Of a stretch of 64,000 nt of DNA, positions 9,047 through 17,787 are shown piece after piece; position 1 is the stretch's first letter, and every line of letters starts with the position of its first letter. The translations under genes were made by a program, and so were the position numbers. The DNA is from Actinomadura rayongensis (GTDB lineage Bacteria > Actinomycetota > Actinomycetes > Streptosporangiales > Streptosporangiaceae): the NCBI RefSeq assembly GCF_009831215.1, contig NZ_WUTW01000011.1, positions 62,001-126,000 of the forward strand. The letters are read 5' to 3'. The notes under the pieces are model-generated. The model was not told the origin of the DNA and did no database searches. It saw only the letters and a list, made by a program, of their open reading frames with translations.

Positions 9047-12000
9047 TCAGCCGGTGAGCTGCGCCAGCGCCTTGCGGATCCGCTTGTCCGACACGGGGAA
9101 GCGGGTGCCGAGCTGCTGGGCGAACAGGCTCACCCGGTACTCCTCCAGCATCCACCGGACGGCGCGGGCGGCCTCGTCGTCGCGCCGGGCGGGCGGCAGG
9201 CGGCGCAGCGCGGCCTCGTACTCGTGGTCCAGCGTCTCGGCCTGGTGGGCGAGCTGCCGGTCGCGGCCGGGGTTCTCGGGGAGCTTCTCCAGCCGGATCT
9301 CCAGCGCCCTGAGGTAGCGGGCGAGGTCGGGCAGCCGCTGCCGTCCGGTGTCGGTGACGAACCCCGGATGGACGAGCGCCGCCAGCCGGGCGCGCGCGTC
9401 GGTGAGGGCCGGGACGAGCGTGAGGCTCACCGTCCCGCGCAGCCGCCGGTCGATCTCGTGGGACGCGGCGAGGATCCGCTCGACCTGCGCGACGATGCCC
9501 GCCGTGACGTCGTAGAGGTCGGCGCGGACGCGGTCGTACAGCCGGGTGAAGCCCGCTTCGTCCCAGGCCGGTCCCCCGGCGTCGGCGATGAGCGCGTCGG
9601 CGGCGGCGGTGACGCAGTCGGCGAACAGGGCGTCCACCGAGCCGTGCGGGCTGTGGCTGAGCGCCAGCTTGGCACGGTTGCCGAGCCCGGCGCGGATCTG
9701 CTTGGCGGGCGACGGCGCGTTGAGCAGCACGAGCCGCCGGGTGCCGCGCCACATCGCGCGCCGCTGCTCGGCCTCGGTCTCGTACATCCGGACGGCGACC
9801 GACTCCCCTTCGTCGGTGAGCGCGGGGTACGCCTTGACCGCGTAGCCGTCCTGGCGCCGCTCGTAGGTGCGGGGCAGCTCGCCGGACGGGAAGGACGTCA
9901 GCCCGGTCCGCTCGATCCCGCCCGCCGACGCCGCCTGGGCCAGCGTGCCGCGCATCTCGCGCGCGAGCCGCCGTTTGAGCGCGTCGAGGTCGGTGTCCTC
10001 GGCGACCGTGCGTCCGGAAGCGTCCACGACGCGGAACGTCAGCCGCAGGTGCGCGGGCAGCCGGGACGGGTCCCACGCCTCGCGCGCGACGGGCACGCCG
10101 CCGAGCGCGGTCAGCTCGCGTTCGAGGGCGTCCAGCAGCGGTTCGGTGCGCGGCGCGACGCGTTCCAGGACGCGGCGCGCGAAGTCCGGCGCCGGGACGA
10201 AGTTGACCCGCAGCTGCTTGGGCAGCGACCGGATCAGCTCGGTGACCAGCTCGGCGCGCAGCCCCGGGACCTGCCAGTCGAAGCCGTCCGGCCGCACCTG
10301 GTTGAGGATCTGCAGCGGGACGTGGACGGTCACGCCGTCGGCGGCGGCGCCCGGCTCGAACTGGTAGGTCAGCCGCAGCCGCAGCGGCCCCTGCTTCCAC
10401 GTGTCGGGGTAGTCGTCCTCGCTGACGTCGCCGGCGCTCGCGTTGATGAGCATCGACTTCTCGAAGTTGAGCAGGTCGGGCTCGGTGCGGCGGGCCTGCT
10501 TCCACCAGGCGTCGAAGTGGCGTCCGGACACGACGTCGGCGGGGACGCGCGCGTCGTAGAAGGAGAACAGCGTCTCGTCGTCCACGAGGATGTCGCGGCG
10601 GCGGGCGCGGTGCTCCATCTCCTCGACCTCGTCCAGGAGCGCGCGGTTGTCGTGGAAGAACTTGTGGTGCGTCTGCCAGTCGCCCTCGACCAGCGCGTGG
10701 CGCAGGAACAGCTCGCGGGCCAGGTCGGGCTCGATCGCGCCGTAGTTGACGCGGCGGCGCGCGACGATCGGCACGCCGTACAGCGTGACCGTCTCGTACG
10801 CCATCACGGCCGCCTGCTTCTTGGACCAGTGCGGCTCGCTGTAGGTGCGCTTCACCAGATGGCCGGCCAGCGGCTCGACCCACTCCGGCTCGATCTTGGC
10901 GTTGGTGCGCGCCCACAGCCGGGACGTCTCGACCAGCTCCGCCGACATGATCCAGCGCGGCGGCTTCTTGAACAGCGCCGACCCGGGGAACACGGCGAAC
11001 TTGGCGCCGCGCGCGCCCAGGTACTCCTGCCCGCGGCGGCGCTTGTCGCGCGGCTCGTCCTTGGTGTCGGTGTCCATCAGCCCGATGTGGGACAGCAGGC
11101 CCGCCAGCAGGGACACGTGGACGCGGTCGGGCGGCGCGTCGGCGCTGTTGACCGTCACGCCGAGGCCCTTGGCGACCTGGGCGAGCTGGGAGTGCAGGTC
11201 CTGCCACTCGCGGACGCGCAGGTAGTGCAGGAACTCGTTCTTGCACAGCCTGCGGAACCGACTGCCCGACAGCTCGCGCTGCTGCTCGCGCAGGTAGTTC
11301 CAGAGGTTCAGGTAGGACAGGAAGTCCGAGGTGGGGTCGGCGAAGCGGCGGTGGTGCTCGTCGGCGGCCTGCTGCTGGTCGGCGGGACGCTCGCGCGGGT
11401 CCTGGATGGACAGCGCCGCCGCGATGACCAGCACCTCGCGGACGCAGCCGTTGGCGTCGGCCGCCAGCACCATCCGGCCGAGGCGCGGGTCGATGGGGAG
11501 CTGCGCGAGGCGCCGTCCGGTCTCGGTGAGCCGCTTCTTCGGGTCCTTCTCGGCCGGGTCCAGCGCGCCGAGTTCGTGCAGCAGGTCGACGCCGGCCTTG
11601 ACGTTGCGGCGGTCCGGCGGCTCCACGAACGGGAACGCGGCGATGTCGCCGAGCCCGAGCGCCGTCATCTGCAGGATGACCGACGCGAGGTTGGTGCGCA
11701 GGATCTCCGGGTCGGTGAACTCCGGACGGCTCTCGAAGTCGTCCTCGGAGTACAGCCGGATGCAGATGCCCTCCGACACGCGTCCGCAGCGGCCCTTGCG
11801 CTGGTTCGCCGACGCCTGCGACACCGGCTCGATCGGCAGCCGCTGCACCTTCAGCCGGTGGCTGTAGCGGGAGATCCGCGCGGTGCCCGGGTCGATGACG
11901 TACTTGATGCCGGGGACGGTCAGCGACGTCTCGGCGACGTTCGTGGACAGGACGATCCGGCGTCCCCGGTGCGGCTGGAACACCCGGTGCTGCTCGGCCG

Positions 12001-12991
12001 ACGACAGCCGCGCGTACAGCGGCAGGACCTCGGTCGCGGGGCCGCGCCGGTGCCGCAGGTGCTTGTCCAGGGCGTCGGCCGTGTCGCGGATCTCGCGCTC
12101 GCCGCTGAGGAAGACGAGGACGTCGCCGGGGGCCTCGCGCTCCAGCTCGTCGACGGCGTCCAGGATGCCCTGGATCTGGTCGGCGTCGTCGCCGTCCTCG
12201 GCGAGCGGACGGTACCGGACCTCGACCGGGTAGGTGCGGCCGGAGACCTCCACGATCGGGGCATCGCCGAAGTGCCGCGAGAACCGCTCGGGGTCGATCG
12301 TCGCCGACGTGATGATGATCTTGAGGTCGGGCCGGCGCGGCAGGATCTCGCGCAGGTAGCCGAGCAGGAAGTCGATGTTGAGGCTGCGCTCGTGCGCCTC
12401 GTCGATGATCAGCGTGTCGTAGCGGCGCAGCAGCCGGTCGGTCTGGATCTCGGCGAGCAGGATGCCGTCGGTCATGAGCTTGACGAGCGTGTCGTCGCTG
12501 GACCGGTCCGTGAAGCGGACCTTGTAGCCGACGGCCTCGCCGAGTTCGGTGCCCAGTTCCTCGGCGATGCGGTCGGCGACGGTCCGGGCGGCGAGCCGCC
12601 TCGGCTGGGTGTGGCCGATGGAGCCGAGCACGCCCCGGCCGAGCTCCAGGCAGATCTTGGGGAGCTGCGTCGTCTTGCCGGACCCGGTCTCACCGGCGAC
12701 GATGACGACCTGGTGGTCGCGGATCGCGGCGGCGATGTCGTCCTTCTTCTGGCTGACCGGCAGCTCCGCCGGATAGGTCACGGCGGGCACGGCCGCGCGC
12801 CGCCGGGCGATCCGCGCCTCGGCGGCCTCGACCTCGGCGGCGATCTGGGCGACCACCCCGGCGCGCCGCCGCTCGTCGCGCAGATTCTGCGCGCCGTCCA
12901 GTCGGCGCCGCAGCCGGTGCCGGTCGAACGGGGCGAGCTCGGGCAGGCGCGCCCGCAGATCGGCGAGCGGCGAACTCAACGAAGACCTCAT
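9047..12991 (-). CDS. hrpA: ATP-dependent RNA helicase HrpA (DEAH box)
   Basis: A DEAH-box RNA helicase of about 1314 residues, the usual size for actinobacterial HrpA. Visible motifs include GETGSGKTTQ (motif I), IIDEAHERS (motif II), TSATIDPERF (motif III), STNVAETSLTVPGI (motif V) and QRKGRCGRVSEG (motif VI). The long C-terminal region matches the HrpA-specific extension. In E. coli HrpA acts in mRNA processing and rescue of stalled ribosomes. The most likely start is ATG 12991, though no strong Shine-Dalgarno sequence is seen and the frame stays open to 13057. Confidence 0.93.
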   Translation of the reverse strand: MRSSLSSPLADLRARLPELAPFDRHRLRRRLDGAQNLRDERRRAGVVAQIAAEVEAAEARIARRRAAVPAVTYPAELPVSQKKDDIAAAIRDHQVVIVAGETGSGKTTQLPKICLELGRGVLGSIGHTQPRRLAARTVADRIAEELGTELGEAVGYKVRFTDRSSDDTLVKLMTDGILLAEIQTDRLLRRYDTLIIDEAHERSLNIDFLLGYLREILPRRPDLKIIITSATIDPERFSRHFGDAPIVEVSGRTYPVEVRYRPLAEDGDDADQIQGILDAVDELEREAPGDVLVFLSGEREIRDTADALDKHLRHRRGPATEVLPLYARLSSAEQHRVFQPHRGRRIVLSTNVAETSLTVPGIKYVIDPGTARISRYSHRLKVQRLPIEPVSQASANQRKGRCGRVSEGICIRLYSEDDFESRPEFTDPEILRTNLASVILQMTALGLGDIAAFPFVEPPDRRNVKAGVDLLHELGALDPAEKDPKKRLTETGRRLAQLPIDPRLGRMVLAADANGCVREVLVIAAALSIQDPRERPADQQQAADEHHRRFADPTSDFLSYLNLWNYLREQQRELSGSRFRRLCKNEFLHYLRVREWQDLHSQLAQVAKGLGVTVNSADAPPDRVHVSLLAGLLSHIGLMDTDTKDEPRDKRRRGQEYLGARGAKFAVFPGSALFKKPPRWIMSAELVETSRLWARTNAKIEPEWVEPLAGHLVKRTYSEPHWSKKQAAVMAYETVTLYGVPIVARRRVNYGAIEPDLARELFLRHALVEGDWQTHHKFFHDNRALLDEVEEMEHRARRRDILVDDETLFSFYDARVPADVVSGRHFDAWWKQARRTEPDLLNFEKSMLINASAGDVSEDDYPDTWKQGPLRLRLTYQFEPGAAADGVTVHVPLQILNQVRPDGFDWQVPGLRAELVTELIRSLPKQLRVNFVPAPDFARRVLERVAPRTEPLLDALERELTALGGVPVAREAWDPSRLPAHLRLTFRVVDASGRTVAEDTDLDALKRRLAREMRGTLAQAASAGGIERTGLTSFPSGELPRTYERRQDGYAVKAYPALTDEGESVAVRMYETEAEQRRAMWRGTRRLVLLNAPSPAKQIRAGLGNRAKLALSHSPHGSVDALFADCVTAAADALIADAGGPAWDEAGFTRLYDRVRADLYDVTAGIVAQVERILAASHEIDRRLRGTVSLTLVPALTDARARLAALVHPGFVTDTGRQRLPDLARYLRALEIRLEKLPENPGRDRQLAHQAETLDHEYEAALRRLPPARRDDEAARAVRWMLEEYRVSLFAQQLGTRFPVSDKRIRKALAQLTG

Positions 12992-13091
12992 AACCACAGA
13001 GCAGGATAGGCGGCGGCGCGCCGGGTCCCTCGACCGGCCGCCGCACGACCTCCGCACGGTAGCGCCGGACCGCCGGGCGCGGCGACCCGTT

Positions 13092-13739
13092 TTACGGCCG
13101 GTGCTCCTCGGCTGCCAACGCCGTGCCGGGGGCGTCCATTCCCCCGAGCAGCAGGTCCAGGCCGCGCCGGAACTCGGCGGCGGCGTCGATGCGGGCGGCG
13201 TCGCGGGCGGTCGCGGCCATCAGGGGGAACGCGTCGGCGGGCAGGGCGGCGATCGCGCCGGTGCCGGGTCCCGCGAGCGGGCCGAGGTGTTCGAGCTGGA
13301 CGGCGCCGATCACGTAGGCCGTCAGCGAGCGCAGCGCCACCACGCGGGCGGCGCCGGTGACGCCCGCGCCGGTCAGGACCTCCAGGACGGTCTCCGACCA
13401 GCGCAGCAGCCCCGGCGAGCGGTGCCGGTGCGCGACGGTCAGCGGCAGGATCGCCGGATGCGCGGCGACGGCGGCGCGGACGCGCTCGGCGAGGTCGGCG
13501 ACGCGGTCCCGCCAGCGGCCGGGCGGCGGGGGCGTCGTGTCGACGGCGGCGAAGACCGCGTCGACCATCATCTCCTCCAGCTCGTCGCGGTCCTCGACGT
13601 AGCGGTAGAGGGCCATCGTGCTGACGCCGGTCTCCCGGGCGACGGCGCGCATGGTCAGCGCGGCGAGGCCGTCGCGGTCCAGGACGGCGAGCGCGGCGGC
13701 GGCGATCTGCGGCCGGGTCAGGGAACGGGGACGAGGCAT
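13092..13739 (-). CDS. TetR-family transcriptional repressor with TetR_C-type ligand domain
   Basis: A 215-residue regulator. The N-terminal helix-turn-helix includes LTMRAVARETGVSTMALYRYVEDRDEL (about 25-50), as in TetR itself, and the rest is a helical ligand-binding domain. It is divergent from a thioredoxin-fold gene, with a 69-bp spacer holding a perfect inverted repeat and a promoter, so autoregulation and control of the neighbour are very likely. The inducer is unknown. Confidence 0.92.
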   Translation of the reverse strand: MPRPRSLTRPQIAAAALAVLDRDGLAALTMRAVARETGVSTMALYRYVEDRDELEEMMVDAVFAAVDTTPPPPGRWRDRVADLAERVRAAVAAHPAILPLTVAHRHRSPGLLRWSETVLEVLTGAGVTGAARVVALRSLTAYVIGAVQLEHLGPLAGPGTGAIAALPADAFPLMAATARDAARIDAAAEFRRGLDLLLGGMDAPGTALAAEEHRP

Positions 13740-13744
13740 CGGAC

Positions 13745-13772
13745 TTGACAGCGTACGGCATACGCTTACGCT
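13745..13772 (+). promoter_or_regulatory. Predicted sigma-70-type promoter of the thioredoxin-fold gene
   Basis: TTGACA at 13745-13750 is followed 16 bases later by TACGCT at 13767-13772. The predicted transcription start falls inside the adjacent inverted repeat, which makes repression by the TetR protein sterically direct. Confidence 0.55.
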
Positions 13773-13773
13773 C

Positions 13774-13796
13774 GTAGGTGTACGCCATACACCTAC
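13774..13796. promoter_or_regulatory. TetR-type operator, perfect 9-bp inverted repeat
   Basis: GTAGGTGTA, a 5-base spacer and TACACCTAC form a perfect palindrome between the divergent tetR-like gene and the gene at 13809, just after a -10-like hexamer. Arm length, spacing and position are typical of TetR-family operators. Binding by the adjacent regulator is inferred. Confidence 0.8.
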
Positions 13797-13808
13797 AGAG
13801 GAGCGCCG

Positions 13809-14342
13809 ATGCGCGAGGTTCCCTTCCGCGAGCTGGCCGCCGTCCACGGGCCGCCAGTACCGATTCCGGACCCCGGCCGGCTCGTCCACCTGCAGTTCCG
13901 CCGGTTCGCCGGGTGCCCGGTGTGCAACCTGCACCTGCGGTCGGTGGCCGTCCGGCACGACGAGATCGAGCGGGCCGGGATCCGGGAGGTCGCCGTCTTC
14001 CACTCCCCCGCCGACGAGCTGCGCGAGCACACCGCGGACCTGCCGTTCGCCGTCGTCGCCGACCCCGGCCGCGCCCTCTACCGGGAGTTCGGCGTGGAGC
14101 GCGGGCCGCGGGCGCTGCTCGACCCGCGCGTGTGGCCGACGATCGCGCGGGCGGTCGCGGCCTCGTCCGTCCGGGCGGCGCGGGGGCGCGACCGGCTCCC
14201 GGCCGCCCGCCCGTCCGGCGGGCGGCTCGGGTTGCCCGGCGACTTCCTCGTCGCGCCGGACGGCACGGTCGTCGCGCACAAGCTCGGACGGCACGCCGGC
14301 GACCAGTGGCCGGTGGACGAGATCCTCGCCCTGGCCCGCTGA
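13809..14342 (+). CDS. Peroxiredoxin/thioredoxin-fold protein (AhpC/TSA-like)
   Basis: This 177-residue protein has the C-P-V-C motif at about 37-40 in the context RRFAGCPVCNLHLR, as in the AhpC/TSA-related thioredoxin-like family of actinobacteria. LPGDFLVAPDGTVV near the C-terminus is the usual second half of that fold. It probably acts in thiol-dependent redox or peroxide handling in the cytoplasm. Expression is likely controlled by the divergent TetR protein through the palindrome directly upstream. Confidence 0.8.
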   Translation: MREVPFRELAAVHGPPVPIPDPGRLVHLQFRRFAGCPVCNLHLRSVAVRHDEIERAGIREVAVFHSPADELREHTADLPFAVVADPGRALYREFGVERGPRALLDPRVWPTIARAVAASSVRAARGRDRLPAARPSGGRLGLPGDFLVAPDGTVVAHKLGRHAGDQWPVDEILALAR

Positions 14343-14343
14343 C

Positions 14344-15288
14344 TCACACGGCGAGGACGAGCTTGCCGGTCGTGCTCCCCGACTCGATCCGGCGGTGCGC
14401 CTCGGCCGCCGCGTCCAGCGGCAGCGTCTCGTGGACGAGCCGCAGCCCGCCCCCGGCCGCCGCCGCGACGGCCCGGCGCAGCGCCCGGCCCGCCTCGGCG
14501 GGGAACCGCGCCGCGAAGTCGGCCATGTTGAACCCCGACACGGTCTTGTTCGACAGCCACAGCTCGTTCGCCGGGACGCCGACGTCGTCGGCCCCCGAGG
14601 CGTTGCCGAGGACGACCAGCCGCCCCATCGGCGCGAGCAGGTCCAGGCTCGCGCGCCGCGCCGGGCCGCCGACCATGTCCACGACCACGTCGAACCGCTC
14701 GGCGAGCGGCGCGTCGCGCAGGACGACCTCGTCGTAGCCGAACGCGCGCGCCGTCTCGAACTTGGCCGGGGAGCCGACCGTCCCGACGACCCGGCCCGCG
14801 CCGAGCAGCCGCGCGGCCTGCCCGAGCATCCCGCCGACGCCCCCGGCCGCGGCGTGGACGAGCACGCTCTCCCCCGGCTCGATTCGCGCGACCCGGTCCA
14901 GGGCGAGGAACGCGGTCGTCCCGTTGGACGGCAGGCCAGCCGCCGTCTCGGCCGCCAGCCCGTCCAGCGGGACGACCAGCTCCGCCGACGTCACCGCCAC
15001 CTCGGCGTACCCGCCGCCGTCGACGATCGTCAGCGCGGCGACCGGCGTCCCCGGCGCGAGGCCCACGACGTCCGGGCCGGTCGCGCGGACGCGGCCCGCG
15101 ACCTCGATGCCCGGCACGAACGGGAGCGGCACGTCCACCAGCCCCCGCCGGTACAGGATCTCGGCGAAGTTGGCACCCGCGTACGCCACGTCGATCGCGA
15201 CCTCGCCCGGCCCCGGTTCGGGCGCGGCCACGTCGGCGACGCGCAGCACGCCCGCCGCGCCGAACTCGGGGATGACGACGGCGCGCAT
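14344..15288 (-). CDS. Zinc-independent quinone oxidoreductase / MDR-type NADPH oxidoreductase
   Basis: A 314-residue medium-chain reductase. The N-terminal GroES-like part has the family pattern PGPGEVAIDVAYAGANFAE, and the cofactor site is HAAAGGVGGMLGQ at about 145-157 (AxxGGVG, NADPH type). The catalytic zinc cysteines of alcohol dehydrogenases are absent, so a quinone or enone reductase of the QOR type is expected. The ATG overlaps the TGA of the upstream aldo/keto reductase by one base (TGATG), placing both in one operon. Confidence 0.9.
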   Translation of the reverse strand: MRAVVIPEFGAAGVLRVADVAAPEPGPGEVAIDVAYAGANFAEILYRRGLVDVPLPFVPGIEVAGRVRATGPDVVGLAPGTPVAALTIVDGGGYAEVAVTSAELVVPLDGLAAETAAGLPSNGTTAFLALDRVARIEPGESVLVHAAAGGVGGMLGQAARLLGAGRVVGTVGSPAKFETARAFGYDEVVLRDAPLAERFDVVVDMVGGPARRASLDLLAPMGRLVVLGNASGADDVGVPANELWLSNKTVSGFNMADFAARFPAEAGRALRRAVAAAAGGGLRLVHETLPLDAAAEAHRRIESGSTTGKLVLAV

Positions 15289-16298
15289 CAGTACCGTCCG
15301 CCGGCGGGCGCGGGGAGCGCGTCCAGTTCGGCGAGGTCGGTGGCGGTCAGGTCCAGGTCGGCGGCCCCGGCGTTCTCCCGCAGGTACTTCTCCTTCTTCG
15401 TGCCCGGGATCGGGAGGACGTGCTCGCCCTGCGCGAGCGTCCACGCGATGGCCACCTGCGCGGGCGTGGCGCCGTGCCGGGCCGCGACGGCGCGGACCGC
15501 GTCCACGATCCGCTGGTTGGCCTTCATCGCCTCCTCCTGGAAGCGCGGGTTGCGGGACCGGAAGTCGTCGTCGGCCAGGTCGGCGGACGTGACCGTCCCG
15601 GTGAGGAAGCCCCGGCCGAGCGGCGAGAACGGCACGAACGCCGCGCCGTTCTCGCGGCACCAGCCGACGACGTCCCCGACCTCGGTCGCCGTGGACGAGT
15701 CCTGGTCCGCGCCGCCGCCCGCGATGCCGCCGGGCGCGCCGAGCGCGTCGCGCGTCCACAGCGACAGCTCCGACTGGATCGCCGCGACCGGGTGGATCAC
15801 GTGCGCCTCCGCCGCCTGCGCGACCGTCACCTCCGACAGCCCGAGGTGCTTGACCTTGCCCTCGGCGACCAGCTCGGCCATCGCGCCGTAGGTGTCGGCC
15901 AGCGGCACCTGCGGGTCGATGCGGTGCAGGTAGTACAGGTCGATGACGTCGACGCCGAGCCGCCGCAGGCTGTCCTCCGCCGACGCCTTCACGTGCTCGG
16001 GGGTGGCGAGGCGGCGCATCGCCGCCGGGTCGGGACGGTCCGCGACCAGCCCCGTCTTCGTCGCGACGACCACGTCCGCGCGACCCCCGGCCAGCGCGCG
16101 TCCGACCAGCGTCTCGTTGTGCCCGACGCCGTAGATCTGGGCGGTGTCGATGAACGTCACGCCGAGGTCGAACGCCTGGCGGATCAGCGCGACCGACGTG
16201 TCGTCGTCCCGCTCGGACGCCGAGTACGCCCAGCTCATGCCCATGCAGCCCAGCCCGACCGCGCCGACCGGCGTGCCCGCGAACTCCCGTGTGCGCAT
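15288..16298 (-). CDS. Aldo/keto reductase
   Basis: A 336-residue AKR-family NADPH reductase. It shows GLGCMGMSWAYS at the N-terminus, the catalytic residues in the FIDTAQIYG (Asp, Tyr) and LHRIDPQ (His) stretches, a lysine in VVATKTG, and the C-terminal IPGTKKEKYLREN cofactor loop. The start at ATG 16298 has a good Shine-Dalgarno sequence (GGAGGGAG). It is the first gene of a two-gene redox operon with the MDR oxidoreductase. The substrate is unknown. Confidence 0.92.
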   Translation of the reverse strand: MRTREFAGTPVGAVGLGCMGMSWAYSASERDDDTSVALIRQAFDLGVTFIDTAQIYGVGHNETLVGRALAGGRADVVVATKTGLVADRPDPAAMRRLATPEHVKASAEDSLRRLGVDVIDLYYLHRIDPQVPLADTYGAMAELVAEGKVKHLGLSEVTVAQAAEAHVIHPVAAIQSELSLWTRDALGAPGGIAGGGADQDSSTATEVGDVVGWCRENGAAFVPFSPLGRGFLTGTVTSADLADDDFRSRNPRFQEEAMKANQRIVDAVRAVAARHGATPAQVAIAWTLAQGEHVLPIPGTKKEKYLRENAGAADLDLTATDLAELDALPAPAGGRY

Positions 16299-16412
16299 CT
16301 GTGCTCTCCCTCCGGCAACGGAGCGGCGGGGCGCCGCTCCGGTCACGATCATGCTCGGCCCGCCCGGAGGGGAACAGACGCGGTTGATCCTGGGTGTGGC
16401 ACCACCAGTTTG

Positions 16413-17258
16413 TCAGGCCGGGTTCGCCAGCCGGATCCGCGCCATCAGGCGTTCGAGGCGCTCGTCGGTCCCGGTGCCGGGATGCGGGTGGTGCAGCACC
16501 AGGTTGCAGCCCGGCGCGTCGGGCAGCGCGAGCACGACCGCGTCGAAGACCATCTCGCCCGCCTCCGGGTGCCGGATCGCCTTCACGGCCTGCGCGTGCG
16601 CGGTCACCTCGTGCCGGTCCCACAGGTCGGCGAACTCGGGGCTGACGGCGGCGAGGTCGGCGGCGATCCGCGCGAACTCGGGGTCCTCGGGGAAGCGGGC
16701 CGCGTCGGCGCGGAACCGGGCGACGACGCCGGGCGCGGACTCGGCCCAGTGGGCGTTCATCCGCCGGTAGCGGGCGCTCGTGAAGAACGTGACCAGGCAG
16801 TTGTGATCGGTGTCGCCGTAGCCGAAGCACGCCCGGGCCGCGTCGTTGATCACAAGGAAGTTCCAGTGCCGGTCGCGGATGTAGCCCGGACGGGGCGACC
16901 AGGCGTCCAGCACCTGCCGCAGCTCGGGCGTCGGCGTCACGGCCTCCGGCTCCGCGCGCGGCGGGTTCAGCCCGGCCAGCAGGTACAGGTGCTCGCGTTC
17001 GGCGCGGTCCAAGCGGAGCGCGCCCGCGATGGCGTCCAGGACGTCGCCGGACACCTTGATGTCGCGGCCCTGCTCCAGCCACGTGTACCAGGACACGCCG
17101 ACGCCCGCGAGGACCGCGACCTCCTCGCGGCGCAGGCCAGGGGTCCGCCGCCGTCCCGACGACGGCATCCCAACGTCGGCCGGGGTGAGGCGGGCGCGCC
17201 GCGACCGCAGGAAGTCGCGGAGGTCATCGCGGCGCCGTGCGTCCGGGGAGGCGGTCAT
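16413..17258 (-). CDS. XRE/MmyB-like transcriptional regulator
   Basis: A 281-residue regulator. The N-terminal part has the pattern TPGLRREEVAVLAGVGVSWYTWLEQGRD (about 40-67), the helix-turn-helix of the MmyB-like family. The C-terminal half is the PAS-like ligand domain of this family, with a YIRDRHWNFLVINDAA segment typical of it. Members often sit beside reductase genes and sense small molecules. It lies just upstream of the aldo/keto reductase operon on the same strand, 114 bp away, so control of that operon is a reasonable inference. Confidence 0.88.
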   Translation of the reverse strand: MTASPDARRRDDLRDFLRSRRARLTPADVGMPSSGRRRTPGLRREEVAVLAGVGVSWYTWLEQGRDIKVSGDVLDAIAGALRLDRAEREHLYLLAGLNPPRAEPEAVTPTPELRQVLDAWSPRPGYIRDRHWNFLVINDAARACFGYGDTDHNCLVTFFTSARYRRMNAHWAESAPGVVARFRADAARFPEDPEFARIAADLAAVSPEFADLWDRHEVTAHAQAVKAIRHPEAGEMVFDAVVLALPDAPGCNLVLHHPHPGTGTDERLERLMARIRLANPA

Positions 17259-17349
17259 GCCGTCACCCTAACCGGCGGCGCGGCAAAGACCCGGCCAAGG
17301 CTGCCGCCGCCGGGCGTCCGGGCCGGTCCCGGCGGGGAACGAACCGGGC

Positions 17350-17784
17350 ATGACCTACGGAGACGGCCGTTCCGGCGTCCAGGCCGGACGACTCTGGGCG
17401 GGCGGCGTCGCGACCGCCGTCGTCGCCGGGTTCGTCGGCGCCGTCGGCGTGCTCGTCGCGCGCGGCGTGCTCGACATCCCCGTCTGGCTCCCGGCCGGGG
17501 AGAACCGCGTCGCCGACGCGTCCGCGCTCGGGGTCGCGCTCACCGGGGCCGTCGCCGCGCTGGTCGCGACCGCCGTCCTGCACCTGCTCATGGCGACGAC
17601 GCCGAGCCCGCGCCGGTTCTTCGGCTGGATCGTCGCGCTCGCGACCGTCGTGGCGATGGTGTGGCCGTTCACGCTCGACATGTCGCTGCCGGGCGAACTG
17701 GCCGGGGCCGTGATCGCGGGGCTCACCGGGCTGGCGATCGGGTCGCTGCTGACGTCCGTCGCGGTGTCCGCGTCCCGGCCCTGA
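17350..17784 (+). CDS. Four-helix integral membrane protein, family not firmly identified
   Basis: A 144-residue protein with four hydrophobic stretches (about 18-38, 58-79, 90-107 and 112-138), so an integral membrane protein. The pattern LHLLMATTPSPRRFFGWI after helix two is common in small actinobacterial DUF6069-type proteins, to which it may belong. The function is unknown. It converges with the phosphatase gene, leaving only 3 bp between stops. Confidence 0.75.
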   Translation: MTYGDGRSGVQAGRLWAGGVATAVVAGFVGAVGVLVARGVLDIPVWLPAGENRVADASALGVALTGAVAALVATAVLHLLMATTPSPRRFFGWIVALATVVAMVWPFTLDMSLPGELAGAVIAGLTGLAIGSLLTSVAVSASRP

Positions 17785-17787
17785 CGC

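Noticed and set aside
9224-13009. 1261-residue plus-strand ORF opposite hrpA
   Set aside because: Antisense shadow of a gene with all DEAH helicase motifs; its own sequence is low-complexity Val/Gly/Arg/Asp.
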